A stretch of 13,458 bases of DNA from Bacteroides sp. CAG:443 (lineage in GTDB: Bacteria > Bacteroidota > Bacteroidia > Bacteroidales > Bacteroidaceae), in contig FR887803.1 in NCBI GenBank assembly GCA_000432735.1, forward strand, positions 1-13,458, in the 5' to 3' direction. The first letter of the stretch is position 1, and each line of letters opens with the position of its first letter. A program made the position numbers and the translations under genes. This document shows positions 1 through 7,628 of the stretch, in pieces. The notes under the pieces are model-generated. The model made no database searches. It had not been told where the DNA came from and saw only the letters and a list, made by a program, of their open reading frames with translations.

Positions 1-2
1 CT

Positions 3-76
3 TCTTCAGTAGCTCAGTCGGTTAGAGCATCTGACTGTTAATCAGAGGGTCGTTGGTTCAAGTCCAACCTGAAGAG
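3..76 (+). tRNA. tRNA-Asn (anticodon GTT)
   Basis: The cloverleaf folds fully. A 7-bp acceptor stem pairs TCTTCAG (3-9) with CTGAAGA (69-75), with discriminator G76. The anticodon stem TCTGA/TCAGA encloses loop CTGTTAA, so the anticodon is GTT, which reads Asn codons. The T-arm has the usual GGTTCAAGTCC core. The 3' CCA is not encoded (CAA follows) and would be added after transcription. A factor-independent terminator begins six bases downstream, so the gene is probably transcribed on its own or as the last of a tRNA unit starting left of the window. Confidence 0.95.
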
Positions 77-81
77 CAAGA

Positions 82-108
82 AAGTTCGTCGAAAGGCGAG
101 CTTTTTTT
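82..108 (+). terminator. Intrinsic terminator of tRNA-Asn
   Basis: A 9-bp stem, AAGTTCGTC (82-90) with GGCGAGCTT (95-103) including two G-T pairs, closes a GAAA tetraloop. A run of T residues follows to 108. It sits directly after the tRNA. Confidence 0.85.
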
Positions 109-264
109 GTAACCCGAAATAAGAAATTAATTTATGGACGATTCAAACTCGCGAACGTGTACATGTAGTATTAACTTTCTCCTCTGGGGGTAAACCGGGG
201 CTTGAATCAGCTTTCATTGCCTTGCTTACTGCCGGCGGACACAAAACAAGAAAGGAGCAATGCA

Positions 265-1191
265 ATGAGAAAGTATCTTTACAGCGGAGCCGGTTTTATG
301 GAAATTCCGAACTGGCAACCCAACTGCTGGGTAAATGTAGAATGCCCAACTGACGATGATTTCAGATTCCTGAAAGAAGAACTGAAAGTTCCTGCCTCAT
401 TTTTAAACGATATAGCCGATACCGACGAACGTCCTCGTACGGATACGGAAGGAAACTGGCTACTCACCATCCTGCGTATCCCAATCCAGACACCACATCA
501 GAAAGTTCCATATACAACTGTACCCATCGGTATCATAACCAACAATGAGATCATCGTATCTATCTGCTATTATTCTACCGAAATGATACCCGATTTCATT
601 CAGCACACTTGCCGTAAGGGCATCAATGTGCCCAATAAGCACGAATTAATTTTACGCATCATCTACTCGTCGGCAGTATGGTTTCTGAAATATCTGAAGC
701 AAATCAACAACGAAGTGAGTACGGCCGAAAAAGAACTGGAAAGAAGCATAAAGAACGAGGATTTGCTTCGCCTGATGAACTTACAGAAAACACTGGTATA
801 CTTCAACACCTCCATTCGTGGCAATGAAGTCATGATTGGTAAACTACAAAATATTTTCAGTGAAAAAGACTATCAGAATCCGGAACTAACAGACGATGTA
901 TTGATTGAACTGAAACAAGCACACAACATGGTCAATATCTACAGTGATATCCTGACCGGAACCATGGATGCCTTCGCCTCCATCATTTCAAACAATGTGA
1001 ATACTATCATGAAGCGTATGACAAGTCTGTCCATTATCCTGATGGTACCGACCCTGATAGCCAGTTTTTACGGAATGAATGTCGACATACACATAGAAGA
1101 GCTTCCTCACGCCTTCTCCATTATCGTATTCTCGTCAATCTTTTTGTCGGCTATGGCATTTGTCATTTTCCGAAGAATAAAATGGTTCTGA
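265..1191 (+). CDS. CorA-family magnesium/divalent cation transporter
   Basis: Inner-membrane channel expected to import Mg2+ (possibly other divalent cations) as a pentamer. The 308-residue product has a long N-terminal cytoplasmic domain (about 1-235) followed by two membrane helices at about 254-269 and 284-303. The family signature YGMN sits at 269-272, at the end of the first helix. The C-terminus is short and basic (RRIKWF), as in CorA. I chose ATG 265 because AGGAG lies seven bases upstream (253-257). A longer frame from TTG 202 would add 21 residues without family likeness. Length is typical for the short CorA branch in Bacteroidetes. The preceding 155 bases hold no clear promoter. 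Selectivity (Mg2+, Co2+, Ni2+, Zn2+ export) cannot be read from sequence. Confidence 0.9.
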   Translation: MRKYLYSGAGFMEIPNWQPNCWVNVECPTDDDFRFLKEELKVPASFLNDIADTDERPRTDTEGNWLLTILRIPIQTPHQKVPYTTVPIGIITNNEIIVSICYYSTEMIPDFIQHTCRKGINVPNKHELILRIIYSSAVWFLKYLKQINNEVSTAEKELERSIKNEDLLRLMNLQKTLVYFNTSIRGNEVMIGKLQNIFSEKDYQNPELTDDVLIELKQAHNMVNIYSDILTGTMDAFASIISNNVNTIMKRMTSLSIILMVPTLIASFYGMNVDIHIEELPHAFSIIVFSSIFLSAMAFVIFRRIKWF

Positions 1192-1199
1192 TAGCTTTG
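1192..1199 (+). promoter_or_regulatory. Candidate Bacteroides -7 element upstream of the dehydrogenase
   Basis: TAGCTTTG matches the Bacteroides -7 consensus TAnnTTTG exactly and starts right after the corA stop codon. The nearest TTTG (1159-1162) is farther upstream than a -33 element should be. This may be a weak promoter, or the dehydrogenase may be read from corA. Confidence 0.35.
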
Positions 1200-1242
1200 T
1201 TATACATATTCTGAAATTCATCCATAGCAAAACAATAAAATA

Positions 1243-2190
1243 ATGAAAATCGTATTATTAGAATCACTGGGAATCAGCGAAGCGTCCTTACAACGCCACA
1301 CAGCTCCGCTAACAGAAGCCGGACATGAGTTTAAGGCATATCCTAAAAATACCAATCCGGAGGTTCAAATAGAGGAGGCCAAAGATGCCGATATCCTCAT
1401 AATAGCCAATATGCCACTCAGCGCAGAAGTTATCAACAGCTGTTCAAAACTAAAATATATCGATGTAGCCTTTACGGGAGTAGACCATGTCGCCCTCGAA
1501 GCTGCCCGTGCTAAAGGAATTCAGGTAAGCAATGCCGCAGGATATTCTACCCAGTCGGTAGCCGAACTGGCCCTTTGTATGATGATTTCTCTACTCCGAA
1601 ACGTACCTCAGGTATCTGAGCGCTGCCGGGAAGGAAAGACCAAAGACGGTCTGGTAGGATGTGAACTGAGAGGTAAGACTGTCGGCATCGTAGGTGCAGG
1701 AGCTATCGGAACACGTACAGCCGAACTGTGCCATGCGTTCGGATGTACAATTTTAGGTAACAAACGTCACGTAACCGGTAATGAACCTTCGTTCATTCAC
1801 TTCGTCACTTTAGATGAGTTGCTGGAAAAATCGGATATCGTATCCCTTCACTGCCCGCTCACTCCCGAAACTCATCATCTGATCAATGCAGACCGTATCA
1901 GACAAATGAAACAAGGAGCCTACCTCATCAATACTTCTCGAGGAGGAGTGGTCGACTCTGAAGCCCTGGCTCAAGCACTGAACGAAGACCGCCTGCATGG
2001 GGCCGGTATCGATGTATTCGAAAATGAACCGCCTCTCGATACCAATCACCCGTTACTGCACAGTAAAAATACAATTGTGACTCCACATGTTGCATTCGCT
2101 TCAGCCGAATCGATGGAGGCCCGTGCCGATATCGTCTTCGACAATATTAAAACCTGGATGGAAGGAAAGCAGCAGAACATTATATTATAA
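1243..2190 (+). CDS. NAD(P)-dependent D-2-hydroxyacid dehydrogenase
   Basis: Cytoplasmic oxidoreductase interconverting a D-2-hydroxyacid and its 2-keto acid; the substrate cannot be assigned. The 315 residues show the family layout: an N-terminal substrate domain, then a Rossmann nucleotide-binding domain with GAGAIG at 151-156, then return to the catalytic fold. The catalytic triad is visible: R233 in TSRGG, E262 in FENEPP, and H282 in TPHVAF. The signature around NTSRGGVVDSEAL is very clear. After the second Rossmann strand, the acidic residue that usually binds NAD ribose is missing and the segment reads GNKRH (172-176), which hints at NADPH use, as in glyoxylate/hydroxypyruvate reductases. 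ATG 1243 follows an AT-rich leader without a Shine-Dalgarno sequence. It ends before a strong terminator. Confidence 0.92.
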   Translation: MKIVLLESLGISEASLQRHTAPLTEAGHEFKAYPKNTNPEVQIEEAKDADILIIANMPLSAEVINSCSKLKYIDVAFTGVDHVALEAARAKGIQVSNAAGYSTQSVAELALCMMISLLRNVPQVSERCREGKTKDGLVGCELRGKTVGIVGAGAIGTRTAELCHAFGCTILGNKRHVTGNEPSFIHFVTLDELLEKSDIVSLHCPLTPETHHLINADRIRQMKQGAYLINTSRGGVVDSEALAQALNEDRLHGAGIDVFENEPPLDTNHPLLHSKNTIVTPHVAFASAESMEARADIVFDNIKTWMEGKQQNIIL

Positions 2191-2239
2191 ATAAAAAATA
2201 GAAAGATTTTTCATCTTCCCATACAAAAGAGATATCAGC

Positions 2240-2280
2240 AAAAAGCCAGTCTGGTTCATAGCCGGCCTGGCTTTTTGTTT
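2240..2280 (+). terminator. Intrinsic terminator after the dehydrogenase
   Basis: A 10-bp perfect stem, AAAAAGCCAG (2240-2249) with CTGGCTTTTT (2267-2276), is extended by an inner CTGG/CCGG helix. T-rich sequence follows. It separates the dehydrogenase from the sulfatase. Confidence 0.88.
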
Positions 2281-2355
2281 TGTATTTTTACCTACATAAT
2301 CTATAACCAGATAATATATCTCAAAGTAAAGCAGTAAATTACAATAATATTTTCC

Positions 2356-2363
2356 TAAATTTG
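2356..2363 (+). promoter_or_regulatory. Candidate -7 element of the sulfatase gene
   Basis: TAAATTTG is an exact match to TAnnTTTG. It would give a 5' leader of about 90 bases before ATG 2462. I see no good -33 TTTG at the expected distance, so this rests on one half-site. Confidence 0.35.
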
Positions 2364-2461
2364 TAAACTATACGCTTCGGCACACGCGCGAACAGATTAT
2401 ACTATCTATACGGAGTTTTACCGGACAGAAACAAATAAACCCTAAGAATATAAATAATATT

Positions 2462-3958
2462 ATGAAAAAAGAAGGTCTGATTTTATCAGCTTTAATGGTC
2501 GCATCGGGAGCTTTCGCACAAAATAAAACTCCCAACATTATCTTCATATTATGCGACGACATGGGATATGGCGACTTAGGTTGCTATGGTCAGAAATACA
2601 TAAATACCCCTAATATTGACCAGATGGCGGCAGAGGGAATGCGTTTTACACAAGCCTATGCAGGAAGCCCGGTAAGCGCTCCGTCGCGTGCAACCCTGAT
2701 GACCGGCCAACACAGCGGACATACTCACGTACGAGGCAACAAAGAATACTGGCCACAGTCCGCTGTCGTAACCTACGGAGAAAACAAAGATTACGCTGTT
2801 GTCGGTCAGGAACCGTATGATTCTACTCATGTCATCCTACCTGAAGTCATGAAAAAACACGGATATACAACCGGAATGTTCGGCAAATGGGCAGGAGGTT
2901 ACGAAGGCTCCTGGTCTACTCCCGACAAGCGAGGCGTAGACGAATTCTATGGATACATTTGTCAGTTCCAGGCACACCTATACTATCCCAATTTCCTGAA
3001 CCGTTATAGCCGCTCGAAAGGTGATAAGGAAGTGAAACGAATCGTACTGGAAGAAAATATCAAGTATCCAATGTTCGGCGACGACTATTTCAAGCGTCCG
3101 CAATATTCGGCAGACCTTATCCATCAGGAAGCGCTGAAATGGCTGGATACACAGACAGGAGATCAACCGTTCTGTGGTATCTTTACATACACTCTCCCCC
3201 ATGCCGAACTAGCTCAGCCTCACGATTCCATCTTCAACGACTATAAAAAGAAATTCTTCACCGACAAGACATGGGGCGGAGATGAAGGATCACGATATAA
3301 TCCATCGGACCACACGCATGCACATTTTGCCGGTATGATCACACGTCTGGATAGTTATGTAGGGGAGATACTAGCAAAGCTTAAAGAAAAAGGGCTGGAT
3401 GAAAATACCATCATTTTCTTTAGCAGTGACAATGGGCCCCACGAAGAAGGTGGAGCCGATCCTTCTTTCTTCGGACGCGACGGCAAACTGAGGGGGCTCA
3501 AACGTCAATGCTATGAAGGAGGAATCCGTATTCCATTTATCGTACGCTGGCCCGGACATATTGCAAGCGGAACAACCAACGATCACCAGCTTGCTTTCTA
3601 CGATATTCTCCCCACCTTCTGCGAATTGATTGGCGACAAGAAGTTTATCGGGAAAAATAAAGATGAATTCGACGGAATTTCATTTGCCCCAACACTTCTT
3701 GGAAACGATAAAAAACAGCAAGAACATGAATTCCTATACTGGGAGTTTCATGAAACCGATCAAATGGCCGTACGCATGGGTGACTGGAAGCTCCTTGTCA
3801 AGAAAGGAATTCCCTCACTGTATAACCTGAAAGAAGATATTCATGAAAACCATGATGTAGCGGCACAAAATCCTACAATTGTAAAAACGATGCTAGGTAT
3901 CATCCAGCGAGAGCATCAACCCAGTGAACTGTTCAAGGTTACCCTTCCATCGTTTTAA
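2462..3958 (+). CDS. Exported serine-type sulfatase (S1 family, formylglycine-dependent)
   Basis: Hydrolyses sulfate esters, probably on host or dietary glycans or sulfated small molecules; the substrate is unknown. The 498-residue product has a signal peptide (about 1-19, cleavage after AFA) and therefore acts in the periplasm or at the surface. The catalytic motif SAPSR (72-76) makes S72 the residue converted to formylglycine, so an anaerobic maturase (anSME) is required; none is in this window. Metal ligands are visible as DD 32-33 and DN 323-324 in SSDNGPH. The typical GKWHLG motif is changed: K142 is kept (GKW 141-143) but the following His is Ala. H247 in LPHAE fits the second sulfate-pocket His, and the YEGG segment is at 351-354. 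The C-terminal subdomain is present, so the gene is full length. It stands alone between two terminators, without SusC/SusD neighbours. Confidence 0.92.
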   Translation: MKKEGLILSALMVASGAFAQNKTPNIIFILCDDMGYGDLGCYGQKYINTPNIDQMAAEGMRFTQAYAGSPVSAPSRATLMTGQHSGHTHVRGNKEYWPQSAVVTYGENKDYAVVGQEPYDSTHVILPEVMKKHGYTTGMFGKWAGGYEGSWSTPDKRGVDEFYGYICQFQAHLYYPNFLNRYSRSKGDKEVKRIVLEENIKYPMFGDDYFKRPQYSADLIHQEALKWLDTQTGDQPFCGIFTYTLPHAELAQPHDSIFNDYKKKFFTDKTWGGDEGSRYNPSDHTHAHFAGMITRLDSYVGEILAKLKEKGLDENTIIFFSSDNGPHEEGGADPSFFGRDGKLRGLKRQCYEGGIRIPFIVRWPGHIASGTTNDHQLAFYDILPTFCELIGDKKFIGKNKDEFDGISFAPTLLGNDKKQQEHEFLYWEFHETDQMAVRMGDWKLLVKKGIPSLYNLKEDIHENHDVAAQNPTIVKTMLGIIQREHQPSELFKVTLPSF

Positions 3959-3986
3959 ACTTCTATCTACTTCATGTAAAAAAGAT

Positions 3987-4044
3987 AATCCCTTCACTCA
4001 GCCTCGTTTACTTAACGAAAACTAAAGTGAAGGGATTTTTCTTA
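3987..4044 (+). terminator. Intrinsic terminator after the sulfatase
   Basis: A 12-bp perfect stem, AATCCCTTCACT (3987-3998) with AGTGAAGGGATT (4026-4037), carries an inner TCGTT/AACGA helix and ends in T-rich sequence. Its arms contain the 8-mer CCCTTCAC, which recurs after the response regulator. Confidence 0.85.
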
Positions 4045-4408
4045 CAACCACTAAATAAAAAAGGACTTTAAAGAGTCTCTCGGAGTCCCCATATCTTCAA
4101 TCATATCCAACTTCAAAAAGATTCTAACTTAAAACTAACCACAAGACAATCTGCAAGCTATGATCTATTCATAGATAATGATCATTTCTCTTTCAGAGTC
4201 ATCTATGGCTTTTATCCTTACTTATAAGCAAGATACTCCATCTTAATTATCTTTTGCAAATTAATAAATAAATTCTATTACAATTTGTCACCTAAAAAAG
4301 TGATTTTTCGGAATACCACGTATGTTACCTAACACATTTCTGCCGAGACAAAAATTTATTACGAATAAAAAATATATATTTGCCATCCAAACAAATACGA
4401 CAAGCAGA
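4045..4408 (+). other. Leader region of the two-component locus
   Basis: About 360 AT-rich bases without a convincing gene. In-frame codons extend upstream from 4409 to an ATG at 4322, but they would put about 29 polar and basic residues ahead of an obvious signal peptide, so I treat them as leader. I see no exact TAnnTTTG. The closest are TATCTTTTG near 4248 and TACAATTTG near 4279, each one base too long. A short inverted repeat, CATAGAT/ATCTATG, lies around 4170-4210. Confidence 0.4.
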
Positions 4409-6019
4409 ATGAAGATAATCTACCGCTATCTATTAGTAACGCTACTGCTACTTGGCACTTGTCCGCTTTATTCAACCAATATCCCGACAGATACATTACT
4501 AATGCATTTATATAGTCGGGCTAATAAACTTATGGAAGAAGGTAGCCTTAAGGCGGCACAAGAGGTTTTCGACAGTGCTTTTGCCGTACCCAAAGTAAAC
4601 CAGTCTCCTGTTTATCCTATTTTACTGAACGAACAGGCTACCTTATTAGTTTATTTGGGACAAGAGGAACAAGCCTTTACCATGAAAAAGAATGTCCTTC
4701 CCTATCTGTCCCAAATAAAAGATCTGGAAAAACATATTAGTATATACAATGACCTGGCTATCCTTTATCGCAGGTGGCATATGAATGACTCAACGATCTA
4801 TTATTATAACAAAGCACTTGATGCCGCCTTAAAACATAAAGACGAAAGTTGGATTACCCATATTTACAATAATATATCCATATTTTATTTTAACATCCGG
4901 ATGACTACCGAAGCTGAACAATATGCCGACTTGGCCGCAAGACACGCTACCGAAACAAACGATCCATTTGTAACATTCAGTACCTGGCAACTCCGGTCTG
5001 GTATCAAAGTTGAAGTAAATAAACTGGATGAGGCAACATATTCTATCCGCAAAGCTTGGGATATCGCCTGCCATGCAGACGGTAACTCAACAAGATGGAA
5101 AATGCGATGCATGCCTTCTTTATTAAGAATTTTTGAAAGAAAAGGACAACCAGACTCCGTAGACTACTATCTTCAATTAGGAAACGAATTACTAAAACAA
5201 ACTCCTGTGAACAGCATTCCCGCCATAGGCTTTATCCAAATACGAGCCTCCACAGAAATACACCGAAAAAATTACGACAAAGCGCTACAAGATCTTTTGT
5301 GGCTGCGGAAAAAGGATACAGGTAGTGAGCCCGAAACAATTCTGAAACAAATAGCTAACTGTTATAACGCGATAGGAGAACAACAATTAGCTTACACATA
5401 CATGGATAGTGCACGTATGTGGACGGATACGCTTGCACAGCAAAACCTGACTCAAAAGATGGCTGAACTGAATGTTAAAATCCAAATGCAGGAAAAAGAG
5501 CTACAAATAAATCGGCTGCAACAAGAAAAGCTTACGCACCAAACCGCCTTACTTAAAGCTGCAATATGTACTGTAGGTCTGCTAATTATTATCTTAATAG
5601 CCTTGTTCATCTTACGTTACAAGAAAAAAAATGTAGAGAAAAAAATCCGACTACTTCAACAGGAAAATGAATTGAATTCTGCCCGAAAATATATTGAGGG
5701 GCTGGAAGCTGAATGTAAATATTTTGCCAAAGAATTACACGACGGTATAGCTAACGACTTATTAGGATTACAAATGAAGGTAGAAAACTCTACTACCCCC
5801 CATTATACTCAAGAGTTAAGTGCTCTTATCAAACAATTGAGAAATAATGTACGCAATATCTCACACGAACTGATGCCACCTGAATTTTTACATCTGACCT
5901 TAGACGAGATACTATATCAATACGCTGATAAGTTAAGCAACAATACGGGGATAAAAGTAACTTATTCAGGCATTCCTGATAAATACGGGGATAAAAGTAA
6001 CTTATTCAGCCATTCCTGA
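4409..6019 (+). CDS. Truncated TPR-containing sensor histidine kinase (HisKA_3 type), frameshifted
   Basis: N-terminal 536 residues of a hybrid-free two-component sensor. It has a signal-like hydrophobic start (about 1-22) and a periplasmic, helix-rich region with tetratricopeptide-like repeats (about 30-360). A coiled stretch follows, then one membrane helix (about 384-402) and basic residues. The HisKA_3 dimerisation/phosphoacceptor segment contains ELHDGIANDL, with phosphoacceptor H444. The frame then enters a 40-bp tandem duplication (5942-6021) and stops at TGA 6017-6019, before the ATP-binding domain. Removing one repeat copy joins this frame to the following fragment and gives a 625-residue kinase ending in ATGA overlap with the response regulator. 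As written, the product keeps sensing, membrane and phosphoacceptor parts but cannot bind ATP. ATG 4409 is preferred over 4322 because it begins a signal peptide. The signal sensed is unknown. Confidence 0.85.
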   Translation: MKIIYRYLLVTLLLLGTCPLYSTNIPTDTLLMHLYSRANKLMEEGSLKAAQEVFDSAFAVPKVNQSPVYPILLNEQATLLVYLGQEEQAFTMKKNVLPYLSQIKDLEKHISIYNDLAILYRRWHMNDSTIYYYNKALDAALKHKDESWITHIYNNISIFYFNIRMTTEAEQYADLAARHATETNDPFVTFSTWQLRSGIKVEVNKLDEATYSIRKAWDIACHADGNSTRWKMRCMPSLLRIFERKGQPDSVDYYLQLGNELLKQTPVNSIPAIGFIQIRASTEIHRKNYDKALQDLLWLRKKDTGSEPETILKQIANCYNAIGEQQLAYTYMDSARMWTDTLAQQNLTQKMAELNVKIQMQEKELQINRLQQEKLTHQTALLKAAICTVGLLIIILIALFILRYKKKNVEKKIRLLQQENELNSARKYIEGLEAECKYFAKELHDGIANDLLGLQMKVENSTTPHYTQELSALIKQLRNNVRNISHELMPPEFLHLTLDEILYQYADKLSNNTGIKVTYSGIPDKYGDKSNLFSHS

Positions 6020-6021
6020 TA
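5942..6021 (+). repeat. 40-bp tandem duplication breaking the sensor kinase
   Basis: Two adjacent 40-base copies (5942-5981 and 5982-6021) differ at one base, G5970 versus C6010. The identity continues two bases (AA) past the second copy. Since 40 is not a multiple of three, the second copy shifts the frame and brings in a stop. Copy 1 also holds a small TCAGG-CATT-CCTGA hairpin, broken by the single difference in copy 2. Confidence 0.97.
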
Positions 6022-6326
6022 AAGGTTCTCGCTTGTTACCAAACGAAACAGCTCATGAACTATATCGCATCGTGCAAGAAATTACCATGAATATTATAAG
6101 ACATACAGATGCCCATCATATATCCATCAAGCTGTATACAGAACATCAACAAGTATATATATTACAAATAATAGACGACAGCACAACATCTATACCTCAC
6201 GAAACGAAAGACAGAGGAATTGGATTACGTACTGTAAACGACCGCGCCAAGAGCATTAACGGTATTATCACCCGAGAATCGTCTGAAAAAAACAATATAT
6301 TTACACTTCAATTAAAATTATCATGA
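6020..6326 (+). pseudogene. Detached HATPase_c domain of the sensor kinase
   Basis: C-terminal remainder of the kinase, in the frame reached if one 40-bp copy is removed. It carries the ATP-binding features of the NarX/LuxR-partner kinase group: an N-box-like stretch ELYRIVQEITMNIIRH with the expected E and N, and a G box RGIGLRTVNDRA. It ends at TGA 6324-6326, overlapping the regulator start (ATGA). On its own it could start only from TTG 6033 or the ATG inside the N box at 6089, so independent function is unlikely. Codon use and family likeness remain intact, showing no further decay; the break is probably recent or reversible. Confidence 0.8.
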
Positions 6327-6955
6327 CCATGAATCCCGACATATACAAATTACTCATCATCGATGACCATCCCATCGTAGCAGAAGGTATTGCAGCCATC
6401 GCTTCTCGACAAAAGAATATAACATGTAAAAGTATTACTTGCTTGAAAGACCTATTGTCCGTAATCGCTTCCGAACAGTTTGACATGTGCATTACGGATC
6501 TGGAATTTCCTGACACAAACGGGTTCCAGTTCATCCATATCTTACAAGACAAACTACCGTCATGCAAAATTCTGATTTATACCATGCATGAAGAGCCGTG
6601 GGTCATTGCCCGACTATCAGAATTAAACATTTCCGGGGCTGTTTCCAAACACACTGACACCAGTGAGTTAAGTACAGCCATTACAAGCATCAGAATGGGG
6701 AATAAGTACTTTAGTGAGGTCTTCGCAACCCTCAACAAACGAAAGTCAACCACCGAAGGTCATAAAATACCGGAACTTTCCAAACGAGAAAAGGAAGTAC
6801 TTTCCTACCTGGCGGAAGGTCTCAGTACCTCTCAAATAGCAGCCTTATTATGTTTAAGTAGCAATACGATCCAGACATATCGAAAACGATTGATGGAGAA
6901 ACTGAATGCTAAAAATGTTGCCGAATTGGTGTCTAAAGGAAAAGAAATCTTCTAA
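6323..6955 (+). CDS. NarL/FixJ-family response regulator
   Basis: Cytoplasmic transcription factor of 210 residues and partner of the upstream kinase. The receiver domain (about 8-125) has the acidic pair D14-D15, phosphoacceptor D59 in CITDLEFP, T87 and K109. The C-terminal LuxR-type helix-turn-helix (about 150-206) reads LSKREKEVLSYLAEGLSTSQIA, followed by the recognition helix SSNTIQTYRKRLMEKL. Every key residue is present, so the regulator is intact while its kinase is broken. ATG 6323 overlaps the kinase stop as ATGA, indicating translational coupling; ATG 6329 is a possible alternative. With the kinase truncated, coupling may fail, because ribosomes stop at 6019, and the protein may lack its phosphodonor unless another kinase or acetyl phosphate serves. 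Targets are unknown; see the CCCTTCAC inverted repeat immediately downstream. Confidence 0.93.
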   Translation: MTMNPDIYKLLIIDDHPIVAEGIAAIASRQKNITCKSITCLKDLLSVIASEQFDMCITDLEFPDTNGFQFIHILQDKLPSCKILIYTMHEEPWVIARLSELNISGAVSKHTDTSELSTAITSIRMGNKYFSEVFATLNKRKSTTEGHKIPELSKREKEVLSYLAEGLSTSQIAALLCLSSNTIQTYRKRLMEKLNAKNVAELVSKGKEIF

Positions 6956-6960
6956 TTTTA

Positions 6961-7069
6961 CCCTTCACGCCCTTCACATACATACACTATTGCTCTCTTA
7001 CATCCAGCTAATTTTTGAAAAAACTTATTTGAACTGCTGATTATAAGTAATTGTGAAAAGCGTGAAGGG
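6961..7069 (+). repeat. 17-nt imperfect inverted repeat made of CCCTTCAC units
   Basis: The left arm 6961-6977 reads CCCTTCAC-G-CCCTTCAC. The right arm 7053-7069 reads GTGAAAAG-C-GTGAAGGG. They pair at 15 of 17 positions across a 75-base spacer. The left arm itself is a direct repeat of one 8-mer. It lies five bases after the regulator stop. It could be a regulatory site or the 3' end structure of the transcript; it lacks a clear T tail. Confidence 0.7.
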
Positions 7070-7101
7070 CAAAAACATCTAAAAAATTTTTGTTTTTAAG
7101 G

Positions 7102-7144
7102 AAAACGTCGGCATCTTTTAATCAACTTCTCGAGACGTTTTTTT
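7102..7144 (+). terminator. Possible terminator before the transposase remnants
   Basis: AAAACGTC (7102-7109) pairs with GACGTTTT (7134-7141), and further T residues follow. The loop is long (24 bases), so efficiency is doubtful. It is flanked by two copies of the 14-mer AAAAAATTTTTGTT (7081-7094 and 7156-7169). Confidence 0.4.
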
Positions 7145-7195
7145 AAAATTTGTACAAAAAATTTTTGTTCTTGGCGATAAGATCATGAATAACCA

Positions 7196-7620
7196 ATGAT
7201 TAATCACAAAGTAAATCTCGTAAGAGATAACCCTTTTTCGTCAATGATTCAGAAAGAGTCCTTATGGATCGAATCACAGCGTGCCGAAATCCTCTTCAGA
7301 GAATATCCCGATTAAAGAAAGCATACTATCTTTCAATGAGACTCGGACTGATATATCACCTGTGCAAGCATAAGGATACCGCTTTGACAAGACTTGCCAG
7401 ATGGTATGACGAAGTGGACAGATCGGGATTCCTTGCTTTCTCAAGAGTGGCAAGATCCATACAGACACATTATCTGGAAATCATTAACTTCTTTGAAAAG
7501 CGTTCCACAAACGCTGCATCTGAATCCCTCAATGCAAAAATAAAGAGCTTCCGTTCACAGCTCAGAGGAGTAAAGGATAAGGCCTTCTTTTTGTTCAGGC
7601 TGGCTAAAATTTATGCCTAA
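7196..7620 (+). pseudogene. ISAon1/ISL3-like transposase remnant, copy A (frameshifted)
   Basis: 3' part of a DDE-type transposase gene. A frame from 7196 reads into ESQRAEILFREYPD and stops at TAA 7313-7315. The next frame (from about 7313) continues KKAYYLSMRLGLIYHL to the end RLAKIYA. One base appears to be missing at the junction (GAT-TAAAG where an extra base would keep the frame open). The C-terminal part contains TNAASESLNAKIKSF, the region around the last catalytic acidic residue (E) in ISL3/ISAon1-type enzymes, and LRGVKDKAFFLFRLAKIYA. The N-terminal DNA-binding and first catalytic segments are absent, so it cannot transpose. The assignment to ISAon1-type rests on my recognition of the C-terminal motif. 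Confidence 0.75.
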
Positions 7621-7628
7621 TCAACGAA

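Noticed and set aside
202..264. TTG-initiated N-terminal extension of the CorA protein
   Set aside because: ATG 265 has a well-spaced AGGAG; the extension has no family likeness.
4322..4408. Upstream ATG for the sensor kinase
   Set aside because: It would bury an evident signal peptide (starting at 4409) behind 29 polar residues; sequence there looks like leader.
7081..7169. 14-nt direct repeat AAAAAATTTTTGTT as a target-site duplication
   Set aside because: It does not bracket the transposase remnants and is simple A/T sequence, so chance is likely.
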